A DNA stretch of 26,179 nt. Source: JAPUDQ01 sp964535835. GTDB lineage: Bacteria > Patescibacteriota > Saccharimonadia > Saccharimonadales > Saccharimonadaceae. The notes below the pieces were generated by a model, which did not search any database, was not told the origin of the DNA, and saw nothing but the letters and a program-made list of their open reading frames with translations. Location of the stretch: positions 1-26,179 of the forward strand of contig CAZHUZ010000010.1 of the NCBI GenBank assembly GCA_964535835.1, written 5' to 3'. Each line of letters starts with the position of its first letter. Position 1 is the stretch's first letter. This document shows positions 15,926 to 21,945 of the stretch, piece by piece. A program made the translations under genes and the position numbers.

Positions 15926-15955
15926 TTGACGGAAATTTAGTCAACGGCCTATTAT
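15926..15955 (+). promoter_or_regulatory. Promoter of the 41-aa zinc-ribbon gene
   Basis: TTGACG (15926-15931), 18-nt spacer, TATTAT (15950-15955). It is divergent from the rplU promoter and predicts a leader of about 46 nt. Confidence 0.45.
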
Positions 15956-16007
15956 AACTACACGTCTTTGCATATCGCAGAGAAACATCTCATGGAGAGG
16001 TAGAAAA

Positions 16008-16133
16008 ATGACCCTGCAATTGGTGTCAGATAAAAAGCCGGAGCAACACACGCATGTGTTTGTTGCCGGACAAACCCCACGAGGTATCAAAATATGGGTA
16101 TGTCGTCGATGCAGTGCTACAAAACGCCGCTAG
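16008..16133 (+). CDS. Small probable zinc-ribbon protein, 41 aa
   Basis: A short gene in what otherwise looks like an empty 346-nt stretch between rplU and the acetyltransferase. The sequence starts MTLQLVSDKKPEQHTHVF and ends KIWVCRRCSATKRR before a TAG. The pattern H-x-H (residues 14 and 16) followed by C-x2-C (32 and 35) could bind one zinc, as in small treble-clef or ribbon proteins with a closing CRRC-type knuckle. A strong GGAGAGG lies 7 nt before the ATG and a plausible promoter is upstream. I do not recognise the family and cannot name a function. It could still be a chance reading frame, but signals and composition argue for a real gene. Confidence 0.55.
   Translation: MTLQLVSDKKPEQHTHVFVAGQTPRGIKIWVCRRCSATKRR
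16032..16069 (-). terminator. Terminator of the acetyltransferase operon, inside the opposing small gene
   Basis: Imperfect hairpin with CCGG at both feet (16038-16041 and 16066-16069) and CAACA pairing above. In minus sense it is followed by CTTTTTATC. It would end the transcript coming from the GNAT gene, about 120 nt past its stop codon. Confidence 0.5.
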
Positions 16134-16155
16134 GCCATCAACCATTCACCACCTA

Positions 16156-16186
16156 CGGCGCAGGCTCCTTCAGCGGGTCTGCGCCG
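16156..16186. other. GC-rich hairpin between the 41-aa gene and the GNAT gene
   Basis: Perfect 8-bp arms CGGCGCAG (16156-16163) and CTGCGCCG (16179-16186) around a 15-nt loop. It lies 2 nt from the GNAT stop codon. It has no T run on either side, so it may protect a 3' end or be a factor-dependent stop rather than an intrinsic terminator. Confidence 0.5.
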
Positions 16187-16188
16187 AA

Positions 16189-16719
16189 TTATCTCTCGTC
16201 ATGTGACACAACACGTCGTGACATCAAAGGATATTTTGTATTCAAATCTTCTCCGAACCGATCATCGAGTGCAAATCCTAGCTTTTCATAAAAACCTATT
16301 GCTCCTCTATCTGCATTGAGAAGTATTTCTGATATGCCTTGTCTCTCTGCTCTGAGCAAGACAAAATCAATGAGTTTGCTGCCATATCGACGCTCCTTGT
16401 CGCGCCGATAGGATTCATCGACGACAAGATTATCAATATGGATAAATGTATTGTCTATAGCCGTATATGAAAGAAGCCCCCGTGGGTCACGTTTACGCCC
16501 CTCTTTTTCATAGATAACAATATGCTGATCGCCATCAAGTTCGCTTCCACGTAGCATATCGGCAGTACGGGCAAATAGATCGCCTTCACGACGTGGGTCA
16601 ACCATTGCTGATTGTTTTAATAGTCTAGAAATTCCATAAATATCGCTAGCAATACCCTCAGGAGCGCCCGACTTTACTTTTATCGGTGGCAGCGTGATCT
16701 CGCTTATTTCGAGAGACAT
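16189..16719 (-). CDS. GNAT-family N-acetyltransferase
   Basis: Transfers an acetyl group from acetyl-CoA to an unknown amine. The 176-aa product has the GNAT core in its second half: the strand IHIDNLVVDESYR, the acetyl-CoA pyrophosphate loop RRDKERRYGSKLIDFVL (an R/Q-x-x-G-x-G/S type loop, unusually charged), and the closing EILLNADRGAIGFYEKLGF. The first 50 residues are not typical. The gene starts 3 nt after the stop of the 83-aa gene, so they form an operon. No substrate can be deduced. Confidence 0.8.
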   Translation of the reverse strand: MSLEISEITLPPIKVKSGAPEGIASDIYGISRLLKQSAMVDPRREGDLFARTADMLRGSELDGDQHIVIYEKEGRKRDPRGLLSYTAIDNTFIHIDNLVVDESYRRDKERRYGSKLIDFVLLRAERQGISEILLNADRGAIGFYEKLGFALDDRFGEDLNTKYPLMSRRVVSHDER

Positions 16720-16722
16720 ATG

Positions 16723-16974
16723 CTACTTCTCAAATTTGAACCATTTTGGATCGCGTTCGATATCCTGTTCTACCTGAGTCCAAAATTCGCTAAGCTCATT
16801 TTCATCAGGACGCTCGTTGAGCTCCCAATTGTCGTCATGATCAAATGTATCAGCCTGGACGGCTTGAGTTAGTTCGTCTTCATCATCGATGACTGGACTG
16901 AATTGTAGTGGTGCTGACGCGGACAATGAGATATGTGGGAGTTCAAAATGAAATTTCTTTGGAATTTTGAGCAT
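16723..16974 (-). CDS. Acidic 83-aa protein, function unknown
   Basis: Not recognised. It begins with a basic-hydrophobic stretch (MLKIPKKFHFELPHISL). It continues very rich in Asp and Glu (DDEDEL, DHDDNWELNERPDENELSEF) and ends ERDPKWFKFEK. No membrane segment or known motif is seen. The ATG at 16974 has no Shine-Dalgarno. Just upstream is the stop of a short reading frame that runs into the assembly gap, which suggests translational coupling. The GNAT gene follows by 3 nt. Confidence 0.6.
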   Translation of the reverse strand: MLKIPKKFHFELPHISLSASAPLQFSPVIDDEDELTQAVQADTFDHDDNWELNERPDENELSEFWTQVEQDIERDPKWFKFEK

Positions 16975-16983
16975 GATTACTAC

Positions 16984-17038
16984 CGATCAATGTCTTGTTG
17001 TATCAGACGTGCTGGTCCTTGGAGTGGTTTTTCGTTAT
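16984..17038. repeat. 55-bp direct repeat, left copy at gap edge
   Basis: Identical over all 55 bases to 17139-17193 and placed exactly against the N run. Best read as an unmerged assembly overlap, not a biological repeat. Confidence 0.95.
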
Positions 17039-17138
17039 NNNNNNNNNNNNNNNNNNNNNNNNNNNNNNNNNNNNNNNNNNNNNNNNNNNNNNNNNNNNNN
17101 NNNNNNNNNNNNNNNNNNNNNNNNNNNNNNNNNNNNNN
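17039..17138. other. Assembly gap of exactly 100 N
   Basis: A placeholder-length run of N between two identical 55-bp ends. The true sequence is probably continuous with one copy of the 55 bp and nothing missing. Confidence 0.97.
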
Positions 17139-17193
17139 CGATCAATGTCTTGTTGTATCAGACGTGCTGGTCCTTGGAGTGGTTTTTCGTTAT
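17139..17193. repeat. 55-bp direct repeat, right copy at gap edge
   Basis: Second copy of the block at 16984-17038, starting on the first base after the gap. Confidence 0.95.
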
Positions 17194-17203
17194 GTTCGCT
17201 CAT
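17139..17203 (-). CDS. Possible 22-aa reading frame upstream of the acidic protein, cut by the gap
   Basis: From the ATG at 17203, preceded by AGGAAG at 7 nt spacing, the minus strand reads MSEHNEKPLQGPARLIQQ and onward to the gap edge. If the two 55-bp copies are one, it ends after 22 codons at a TAG (16980-16982), 5 nt before the ATG of the 83-aa gene. It has a good promoter and Shine-Dalgarno. It may be a leader peptide or a small protein. Its end depends entirely on the gap being false. Confidence 0.4.
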
Positions 17204-17228
17204 ATGTATACTTCCTGTTTGTTTTGTG

Positions 17229-17269
17229 GTGTATACATACACATTAGCATAATGACTATGTTTTGTCAA
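17229..17269 (-). promoter_or_regulatory. Promoter of the small-ORF/acidic/GNAT operon with an inverted repeat
   Basis: Minus sense: TTGACA (17264-17269), 17-nt spacer, extended -10 TGCTAATGT (TAATGT at 17241-17246). An inverted repeat GTGTAT-AC-ATACAC (17229-17242) overlaps the -10 and start site and could be an operator. The -35 lies within the last codons of the 121-aa gene. Confidence 0.5.
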
Positions 17270-17621
17270 TATCTGAGACTTCACGTATGTCTACAAGCTG
17301 GAGTGCTACTGCACCTGCTTCTTCGACACTATTCGCCTCAGGAACCGCGTCTCGTATCCAAACATCGACATCCACCGTTCGTTGTCGCCACGGACTCACA
17401 CCCCAGTTGCCAGAGCCAAATGCTTCCTGCAGCCGAGGTCCGAGCTCATCACGTACGAATTCCCTATTGGTCGCGGACTGTAACAGCGTAAATCCGTTGC
17501 GTCGCGCCTCCCAGTTATCAGTAAAAACCTCCCCGCCAATATCATGAAACATATCACGAATACGATTCATGATCTCATTTCGTAGCACGAGGGTATTTGG
17601 AAGAGTGCGTCGATTAATCAT
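17256..17621 (-). CDS. 121-aa soluble protein, function unknown
   Basis: Not recognised. It begins MINRRTLPNTLVLRNEIM. A mixed helical and polar sequence follows, with a tryptophan-rich middle (DNWEARRNGF, SGNWGVSPWRQRTVDVDVWIRDAV) and an acidic C-terminus ending SDIDKT. No membrane segment, cysteine or catalytic signature is seen. The ATG at 17621 is 7 nt from its -10 box, so it is probably leaderless. Its own 3' end contains the -35 of the next operon. The intact frame and well-placed promoter support a real gene. Confidence 0.65.
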   Translation of the reverse strand: MINRRTLPNTLVLRNEIMNRIRDMFHDIGGEVFTDNWEARRNGFTLLQSATNREFVRDELGPRLQEAFGSGNWGVSPWRQRTVDVDVWIRDAVPEANSVEEAGAVALQLVDIREVSDIDKT

Positions 17622-17628
17622 TATGATG

Positions 17629-17657
17629 ATAATGACATGATTGTATTATAATGTCAA
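17629..17657 (-). promoter_or_regulatory. Promoter of the 121-aa gene
   Basis: Minus sense: TTGACA (17652-17657), 17-nt spacer, CATTAT (17629-17634). The TGA stop of the metallopeptidase gene is part of the TTGACA. The -10 ends 7 nt from the ATG. Confidence 0.6.
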
Positions 17658-18037
17658 TTCCAGTGACGCTCTATCTCGTGTATCTGATCATGATCGAGCC
17701 CATAAAAATGTGCAATTTCATGCCAGAGGGTATGTTTGATCTGTCGATAAAACGAATCTTTGTCATGCGTCACCGCCATGAGCGGGTATTTAAATAATGT
17801 GATCTTGTCGGGTAACACAAGATTGTAGCCTGCCCCACGATGTATCCGTGGGATTCCTTCATAGAGACCTAGTAGCAGCGAGTCACCACGCAGTTTCAAT
17901 TTTTTGGCTTGCTCTATGCTCGGCTCATCAGCATACGTAATCGCGACGTTATCGAGACCGCGCATATAGCGCTCCGGCATCTCATCCATCGCTCGACCAA
18001 TTAGTTTTTCAAACTCTTCATCAGAAATAGCGTCCAT
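17654..18037 (-). CDS. Minimal zinc metallopeptidase (MMP / DUF1025-like)
   Basis: The 127-aa product ends with the extended zinc motif HEIAHFYGLDH (H106, E107, H110, H116) followed by DQIHEIE, as in the small metzincin-like family of possible metallopeptidases. The rest (DEEFEKLIGRAMDEMPERY, GLYEGIPRIHRG, PDKITLFKYPL) matches the plan of that family, which is about 110-140 aa with the zinc site near the C-terminus. It has no signal peptide and is presumably cytoplasmic; the natural substrate is not known. A TATACT box ends 7 nt before the ATG. It is divergent from the dehydrogenase-mutase gene. Confidence 0.85.
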   Translation of the reverse strand: MDAISDEEFEKLIGRAMDEMPERYMRGLDNVAITYADEPSIEQAKKLKLRGDSLLLGLYEGIPRIHRGAGYNLVLPDKITLFKYPLMAVTHDKDSFYRQIKHTLWHEIAHFYGLDHDQIHEIERHWN

Positions 18038-18044
18038 GTCTACC

Positions 18045-18050
18045 AGTATA
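18045..18050 (-). promoter_or_regulatory. -10 box of the MMP gene
   Basis: TATACT in minus sense, ending 7 nt before the ATG at 18037. No clear -35. Confidence 0.4.
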
Positions 18051-18083
18051 CCTTGCTCGTCGATGTACCCACTATTAGCTACT

Positions 18084-18126
18084 TACCATTTACTATCTCC
18101 CGTCTACCATTTACTATTAATAGTAA
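18084..18126. repeat. 13-bp direct repeat and 16-bp palindrome in a divergent intergenic region
   Basis: TACCATTTACTAT occurs at 18084-18096 and 18105-18117, exactly 21 bp apart (two helical turns). The second copy runs into a perfect palindrome TTACTATTAATAGTAA (18111-18126). It lies between the MMP gene and the dehydrogenase-mutase gene and may be a regulator binding site. Confidence 0.55.
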
Positions 18127-18150
18127 TAAACATTAGCAAGGTGGGTACTA

Positions 18151-19788
18151 GTGGCAGTCATTGTTTTTTATGAAGCGACCAAAATGGATGAGCAGCAACT
18201 CAGTGCTGGTCTGCAGCCGACCGATCATCAATGGGATTTTGTCCGCGATACGATCAATCTGGGCAACATCGATAAAAATGCTGAGGTAATCTCTGTATTT
18301 GTCGCCAGCCAAGTCACTCGTCAGATGATCGAAAAAATGCCTCGGCTAAAACTTATTGCTACGCGTAGTACGGGTTTTGATCATATCGATCTCGAGACAG
18401 CGACCGCTCGCGGCATTACTGTGGTCAATGTGCCAACCTACGGCGAAAATACTGTTGCAGAGGCAGCTTTTTCTCTCATGCTAGCCCTCACCCGCAAGCT
18501 CATCCCGACCGTCAGTACTACTCGTAAGGGAACGTTTATCGCTAGCGACTTGACCGGTGTTGATCTCAAAGGTCGAACACTCGGTGTTATCGGCATGGGG
18601 CATATTGGCCGCCATACCGCCAAGATAGCCAAAGGTTTTGAGATGGACGTCATCGCATATGATGTCCACCAAGATGCGGCATTTGCAAAAAGTATGGGCA
18701 TCGAATATGTCACCTTTGATGATCTATTGTCGCGGAGTGATATCATCACATTGCACACTCCCCTCCTCCCTGATAATTATCACCTCATCAACCAATCAAC
18801 AATTGCCAAGATGAAAAAGGGAGCTATCCTCATCAACACAGCCCGCGGCGAGCTGGTAGAAAATCGCGCGTTGATTCATGGGGTAAAAAGTGGACATCTA
18901 GCTGGTGCAGGACTTGACACGATTGAGGGAGAAAAGCTCATACTTCAAAAAGAAATGATTGGCGCACTCAATAGCAGTTCGACGAGCCCCACGACGTATG
19001 AACACGCCGCCGAAGTCCATGCTATGCTTCAAATCCCAAACATCATCATTACGCAGCATGCGGCGTTTAATACTGAGGAAGCTATCGCTCGTATTAACGA
19101 TACCACTGTCCAAAATATCACTCGTTTTTGGTATGGCGAGACCCCAAATCGTGTCCAGGCCAAGACAACAGCTGGCAAATTAGTTATCGTCCGACATACT
19201 GAGTCCGAATGGAATGCCGAAGGTCTTTGGACGGGTACAACCGATGTTCATCTCAGTAAAAAAGGCTGGGATGATGCGGCAAAAATTGGCGCCAAATTAT
19301 CTGACATAGCATTTGATTACGCTTTTACCTCGCAACAAATCCGCTCACATGAAACGCTGGAAGCCATCAAGAATGCTGCCGGTAAACTTGATCTGCACTC
19401 CGAATCATCAGCCGCTATCAACGAGCGCGATTATGGAGTCTATACTGGCATGAACAAAGACAAAGTCCATGAGTCTATCGGCGATGAAGCGTTTGATATA
19501 TTGCGTCGTAGTTGGGATGTGCCTGTCGAAGGTGGTGAGAGTTTACGCGATGTCTACCAGCGAACAATTCCTTTTTATCTCCGCGTCGTCTTGCCACGTA
19601 TCCGTCATGGTCAAAATGTTTTGATGATTGCTCATGGTAATTCTATCCGCTCCCTCGTCAAGTATATCGAAAGCATTTCCGACAAAGAGATCGGCAAACT
19701 CGAAATGCCACAAGATGAAATAGTGGTCTATGAGGTCGATTTTGAAGGTCGGCAAAAATCTAAAAGCTTGATCGAATTAGAATCCTAG
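18151..19788 (+). CDS. D-2-hydroxyacid (D-lactate type) dehydrogenase fused to phosphoglycerate mutase
   Basis: One uninterrupted frame of 545 aa with two enzymes. Residues 1-335 are an NAD-dependent D-2-hydroxyacid dehydrogenase of the D-lactate type: the nucleotide-binding GVIGMGHIGRH (145-155), Arg232 in NTARGELVE, a glutamate near 259-261 and His303 in TQHAAFNTEEA. Residues about 343-545 are a 2,3-bisphosphoglycerate-dependent phosphoglycerate mutase type histidine phosphatase: RHTESEWN with phospho-accepting His349, NERDYGVYTGMNKDK with Glu426, and AHGNSIR with His496. The mutase half is shorter than the 250-aa E. coli enzyme. Fusing a lower-glycolysis step to pyruvate reduction would tie carbon flow to NAD+ regeneration (inference). 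The start is GTG with AAGGTG 7 nt upstream. Homofermentative metabolism would suit a reduced episymbiont. Confidence 0.9.
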   Translation: MAVIVFYEATKMDEQQLSAGLQPTDHQWDFVRDTINLGNIDKNAEVISVFVASQVTRQMIEKMPRLKLIATRSTGFDHIDLETATARGITVVNVPTYGENTVAEAAFSLMLALTRKLIPTVSTTRKGTFIASDLTGVDLKGRTLGVIGMGHIGRHTAKIAKGFEMDVIAYDVHQDAAFAKSMGIEYVTFDDLLSRSDIITLHTPLLPDNYHLINQSTIAKMKKGAILINTARGELVENRALIHGVKSGHLAGAGLDTIEGEKLILQKEMIGALNSSSTSPTTYEHAAEVHAMLQIPNIIITQHAAFNTEEAIARINDTTVQNITRFWYGETPNRVQAKTTAGKLVIVRHTESEWNAEGLWTGTTDVHLSKKGWDDAAKIGAKLSDIAFDYAFTSQQIRSHETLEAIKNAAGKLDLHSESSAAINERDYGVYTGMNKDKVHESIGDEAFDILRRSWDVPVEGGESLRDVYQRTIPFYLRVVLPRIRHGQNVLMIAHGNSIRSLVKYIESISDKEIGKLEMPQDEIVVYEVDFEGRQKSKSLIELES

Positions 19789-19915
19789 TTACCACAAATC
19801 GTGATCAAGTCGCTTTGTCGTCCATGGAGATCGTTGTCAGAGCATATTTGAACCCATTACTATGGACTCTATATCGCTACTACTTTTTGTTATGGTGCAT
19901 CTGTACTACAGTTAA

Positions 19916-20740
19916 ATGCAAATGACAGAGTTTACGATGCCGATCAGGGAGTATTTGCAGACAGATTTTAATGCACTCGTGAATGAGCGTGAGCTAGATC
20001 CATTTGAGGCGTACACTGTGCTGATCGAGGCTTTAGGAGCGCGTGGTCTCACCTACGATACCTACGCGCAGGCGACGATAACATCAGGTGGTCATGCACG
20101 CGTCCCCGGCCTCGACTGGCTAGAGATCGTACAGCGTAACGTCGCCTACGCCCAAGGTATGGCTAAAGAGCTGTTCCAAAACGGACAACTCAACCCTCGA
20201 ACAACTATAGAAGCCTCGACACTCGGCCTCGTCAAACAATGGAAAGAAAAAGATTATATTACTTTTTGGCTCAATACTCTTGCCAAACCTGACACCCGTG
20301 CTAGGGACGGTATGCACCGTACCGACAGACTGCGGAAAATATTTGAAAAAGATGTCGATCGATATGATATTGATTTCACAAAATTTAATGATTACGGATT
20401 ATCAAACGAGGAGCGTGCGCGGTATTATATACGATATGCAGATATGGCGGTGGTCGCGATGCGCGAGTTTGGTGAATTTACTCATGTCGATCGACTCGTC
20501 GCCGTCTCCGAAACGTCTGGCTCGCTCGGTGCCAGTACCGAACGATACTTTGCAAAAAAACTCGGTGGTGCGGTATATAACCTCGCGGTCGCACATCTTG
20601 ATAATTTTCCGCTTGACTCCACCTCTACAAATCCAGCACTAGTCCGCGACACCTCTCTGCTAGTCGAGTATGGCGCGCAAGTTTTTGACACTCGCACGGC
20701 TTCGCAGATAATTCTTGTACACGAATCGTCTCACCTATAA
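19916..20740 (+). CDS. 274-aa protein of unknown function ending in an HExxH-like motif
   Basis: I do not recognise the body of this protein. It is soluble, mixed helical, with stretches such as LDPFEAYTVLIEALGARGL, VPGLDWLEIVQRNVAYAQG and NEERARYYIRYADMAVVAM. The last residues, ASQIILVHESSHL, fit the zincin consensus (hydrophobic-x-HExxH-hydrophobic), and the stop follows one residue later. A working zincin needs a third ligand after this motif, so the gene may be a truncated peptidase, or the match is chance. No frame downstream restores a C-terminus. The start is uncertain: ATG at 19916, with a second ATG two codons later and only weak -10-like bases (TACTAC) just upstream. The 127 nt before it hold nothing else I can support. 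Confidence 0.6.
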   Translation: MQMTEFTMPIREYLQTDFNALVNERELDPFEAYTVLIEALGARGLTYDTYAQATITSGGHARVPGLDWLEIVQRNVAYAQGMAKELFQNGQLNPRTTIEASTLGLVKQWKEKDYITFWLNTLAKPDTRARDGMHRTDRLRKIFEKDVDRYDIDFTKFNDYGLSNEERARYYIRYADMAVVAMREFGEFTHVDRLVAVSETSGSLGASTERYFAKKLGGAVYNLAVAHLDNFPLDSTSTNPALVRDTSLLVEYGAQVFDTRTASQIILVHESSHL

Positions 20741-20784
20741 TCGATAGTGAAATTGTCACATACTTATGAGTGAGGCTTTGTGTC

Positions 20785-20874
20785 ATGATTAACGATAAAA
20801 TCATTGTTGTCATGGATTTTGCGACCCAGATCACACATTTTGGCCAACTAATAGTGATATACTGGCATAAATAA
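20785..20874 (+). pseudogene. Possible remnant of a guaA (GMP synthase) N-terminus
   Basis: A 29-codon frame beginning MINDKIIVVMDFATQITHF resembles the start of the GMP synthase glutamine amidotransferase domain (IIVVDFGSQ-T-LI type), then loses similarity and stops at TAA. It overlaps the -10 and Shine-Dalgarno of the next gene. The match covers only about 15 residues and includes an extra Met, so it may be coincidence. Confidence 0.2.
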
Positions 20875-20878
20875 GGAG
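20858..20878 (+). promoter_or_regulatory. -10 box and strong ribosome binding site of the YpfJ-like gene
   Basis: TATACT (20858-20863) is followed by AAGGAG (20873-20878), 5 nt before the ATG at 20884. This gene has an ordinary short leader with a Shine-Dalgarno, unlike many other first genes here. Confidence 0.55.
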
Positions 20879-20883
20879 CAAAC

Positions 20884-21726
20884 ATGGCTATTTGGGATAA
20901 TCTTGGTTCGGCAGGAAGCGTTGAGGATAGGCGCGGTATGGGTGGTGTCGCACTCGGAGGTGCAGGAACACTCATCGGTATTGTGCTATTTTTTGCGCTG
21001 AGTTATATGGGTGTCCAAGTTGACCCTGCCCTGCTCGAACAAGTTGCTGGCAACGTCACTTCTTCACAATCAACAGAACAGCCCGCCGAATACCAAGGAC
21101 AAGATAGCTATGAAAAGTTTGTTTCAACAGTGCTTGGTACAAGTAATGACTACTGGAAAAAGGCATTTGTCGCAGAGAACAAGACATTTACTGAGCCCAA
21201 ACTAGTCCTCTTTCGTGACGCGACGAGGTCTGGCTGTGGTATCGCTACCACACAGGTCGGACCGCACTATTGTCCGCCAGATCAGACGATTTATCTCGAC
21301 GAGACATTTTTTGATGTATTGACGCAGCTCGGCGGTAGTAACGGTGATGTCGCTCAGGCCTATGTGATTGCCCACGAAGCTGGTCACCACGCCCAAAACC
21401 TACTCGGCATCATGGACGAGGTACAAACAAATCCTGATTATCAGCGCACTGGCAAAAACAGTCTCAGCGTCAAGCTTGAACTGCAAGCCGATTGTTTCGC
21501 CGGACTATGGGCAAATTCACTCAACAATAAAAATGTTTTTCAACCAGGTGACATCGAGCAAGCTATCCGGGCTGCCGAAGCCGTCGGTGATGACCGCGTC
21601 CAACAATCAACACAGGGCTCAATCAATCCCGAAACGTGGACGCACGGTAGCTCCACCGAGCGCGTCGACGCCTTTAACAAGGGCTACAACAGTGGCAGGC
21701 TCTCAGTCTGTCGTGAATATATCTAA
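20884..21726 (+). CDS. Neutral zinc metallopeptidase, YpfJ-like
   Basis: Membrane-anchored putative zinc peptidase. The 280-aa product begins MAIWDNLGSAGSVEDRRG, has a glycine-rich lead into one membrane helix (about 22-44), then a linker and the extracytoplasmic peptidase domain. Family markers are CGIATTQVGPHYCPPDQTIY (two cysteines that could pair), the zinc motif HEAGHHAQ (H164, E165, H168) and the downstream ELQADCFAG whose Glu199 would be the third ligand. The C-terminal block THGSSTERVDAFNKGY is also typical. Length fits the family. Substrate unknown. It follows the HESSH-ending gene by 143 nt but has its own -10 and Shine-Dalgarno. Confidence 0.92.
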   Translation: MAIWDNLGSAGSVEDRRGMGGVALGGAGTLIGIVLFFALSYMGVQVDPALLEQVAGNVTSSQSTEQPAEYQGQDSYEKFVSTVLGTSNDYWKKAFVAENKTFTEPKLVLFRDATRSGCGIATTQVGPHYCPPDQTIYLDETFFDVLTQLGGSNGDVAQAYVIAHEAGHHAQNLLGIMDEVQTNPDYQRTGKNSLSVKLELQADCFAGLWANSLNNKNVFQPGDIEQAIRAAEAVGDDRVQQSTQGSINPETWTHGSSTERVDAFNKGYNSGRLSVCREYI

Positions 21727-21826
21727 AGCTAAGCGATACTCTTTATATCGTAGTCAGCGACCAGATAACTATCCTACTCATGAGATTATGCATTTGATAA
21801 GATCGAGGCTACGAGATTAATCGACG

Positions 21827-21841
21827 CAGCGATAATCGCTG
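21827..21841. repeat. Perfect inverted repeat in the YpfJ-GH13 intergenic region
   Basis: CAGCGATAATCGCTG, arms of 7 bp around one base, lies about 105 nt upstream of the GH13 start. It could be an operator; there is no T run, so it is not a terminator. The rest of the 219-nt gap shows no gene I can support. Confidence 0.35.
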
Positions 21842-21930
21842 TGCCAGCAATCATAACCATGTAATAGCGAATCCTTTTTACTGCTATGGCTTGACATGGT
21901 GTCAGTGTGGTACGGAGATAGTGCTTACGC

Positions 21931-21936
21931 TATAAT
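21931..21936 (+). promoter_or_regulatory. -10 box of the GH13 gene
   Basis: Perfect TATAAT ending 9 nt before the ATG at 21946, predicting a leader of about 3 nt. No convincing -35 at the right spacing. Confidence 0.55.
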
Positions 21937-21945
21937 TAAACGAGT

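Noticed and set aside
15843..16188. Structured RNA (tmRNA, 6S, SRP or RNase P RNA) in the hairpin-rich intergenic region
   Set aside because: None of the conserved cores (for example the SRP GGAAGG tetraloop region, tmRNA CCA end, RNase P GAGGAAAG block) is visible; a small coding gene plus terminator explains it better.
16933..17491. Plus- and minus-strand frames of 85-174 aa running through the first N gap
   Set aside because: They exist only because N was translated through; the gap itself is probably false.
21793..21864. 24-aa minus-strand hydrophobic frame (MVMIAGTAIIAAS...)
   Set aside because: Looks like a membrane helix, but it has no usable upstream start, weak Shine-Dalgarno spacing and no promoter; too little support to call a gene.
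21891..21936. TTGACA at 21891 as -35 for the GH13 gene
   Set aside because: It is 34 nt from the TATAAT, twice the workable spacing, and has no -10 at 17 nt.
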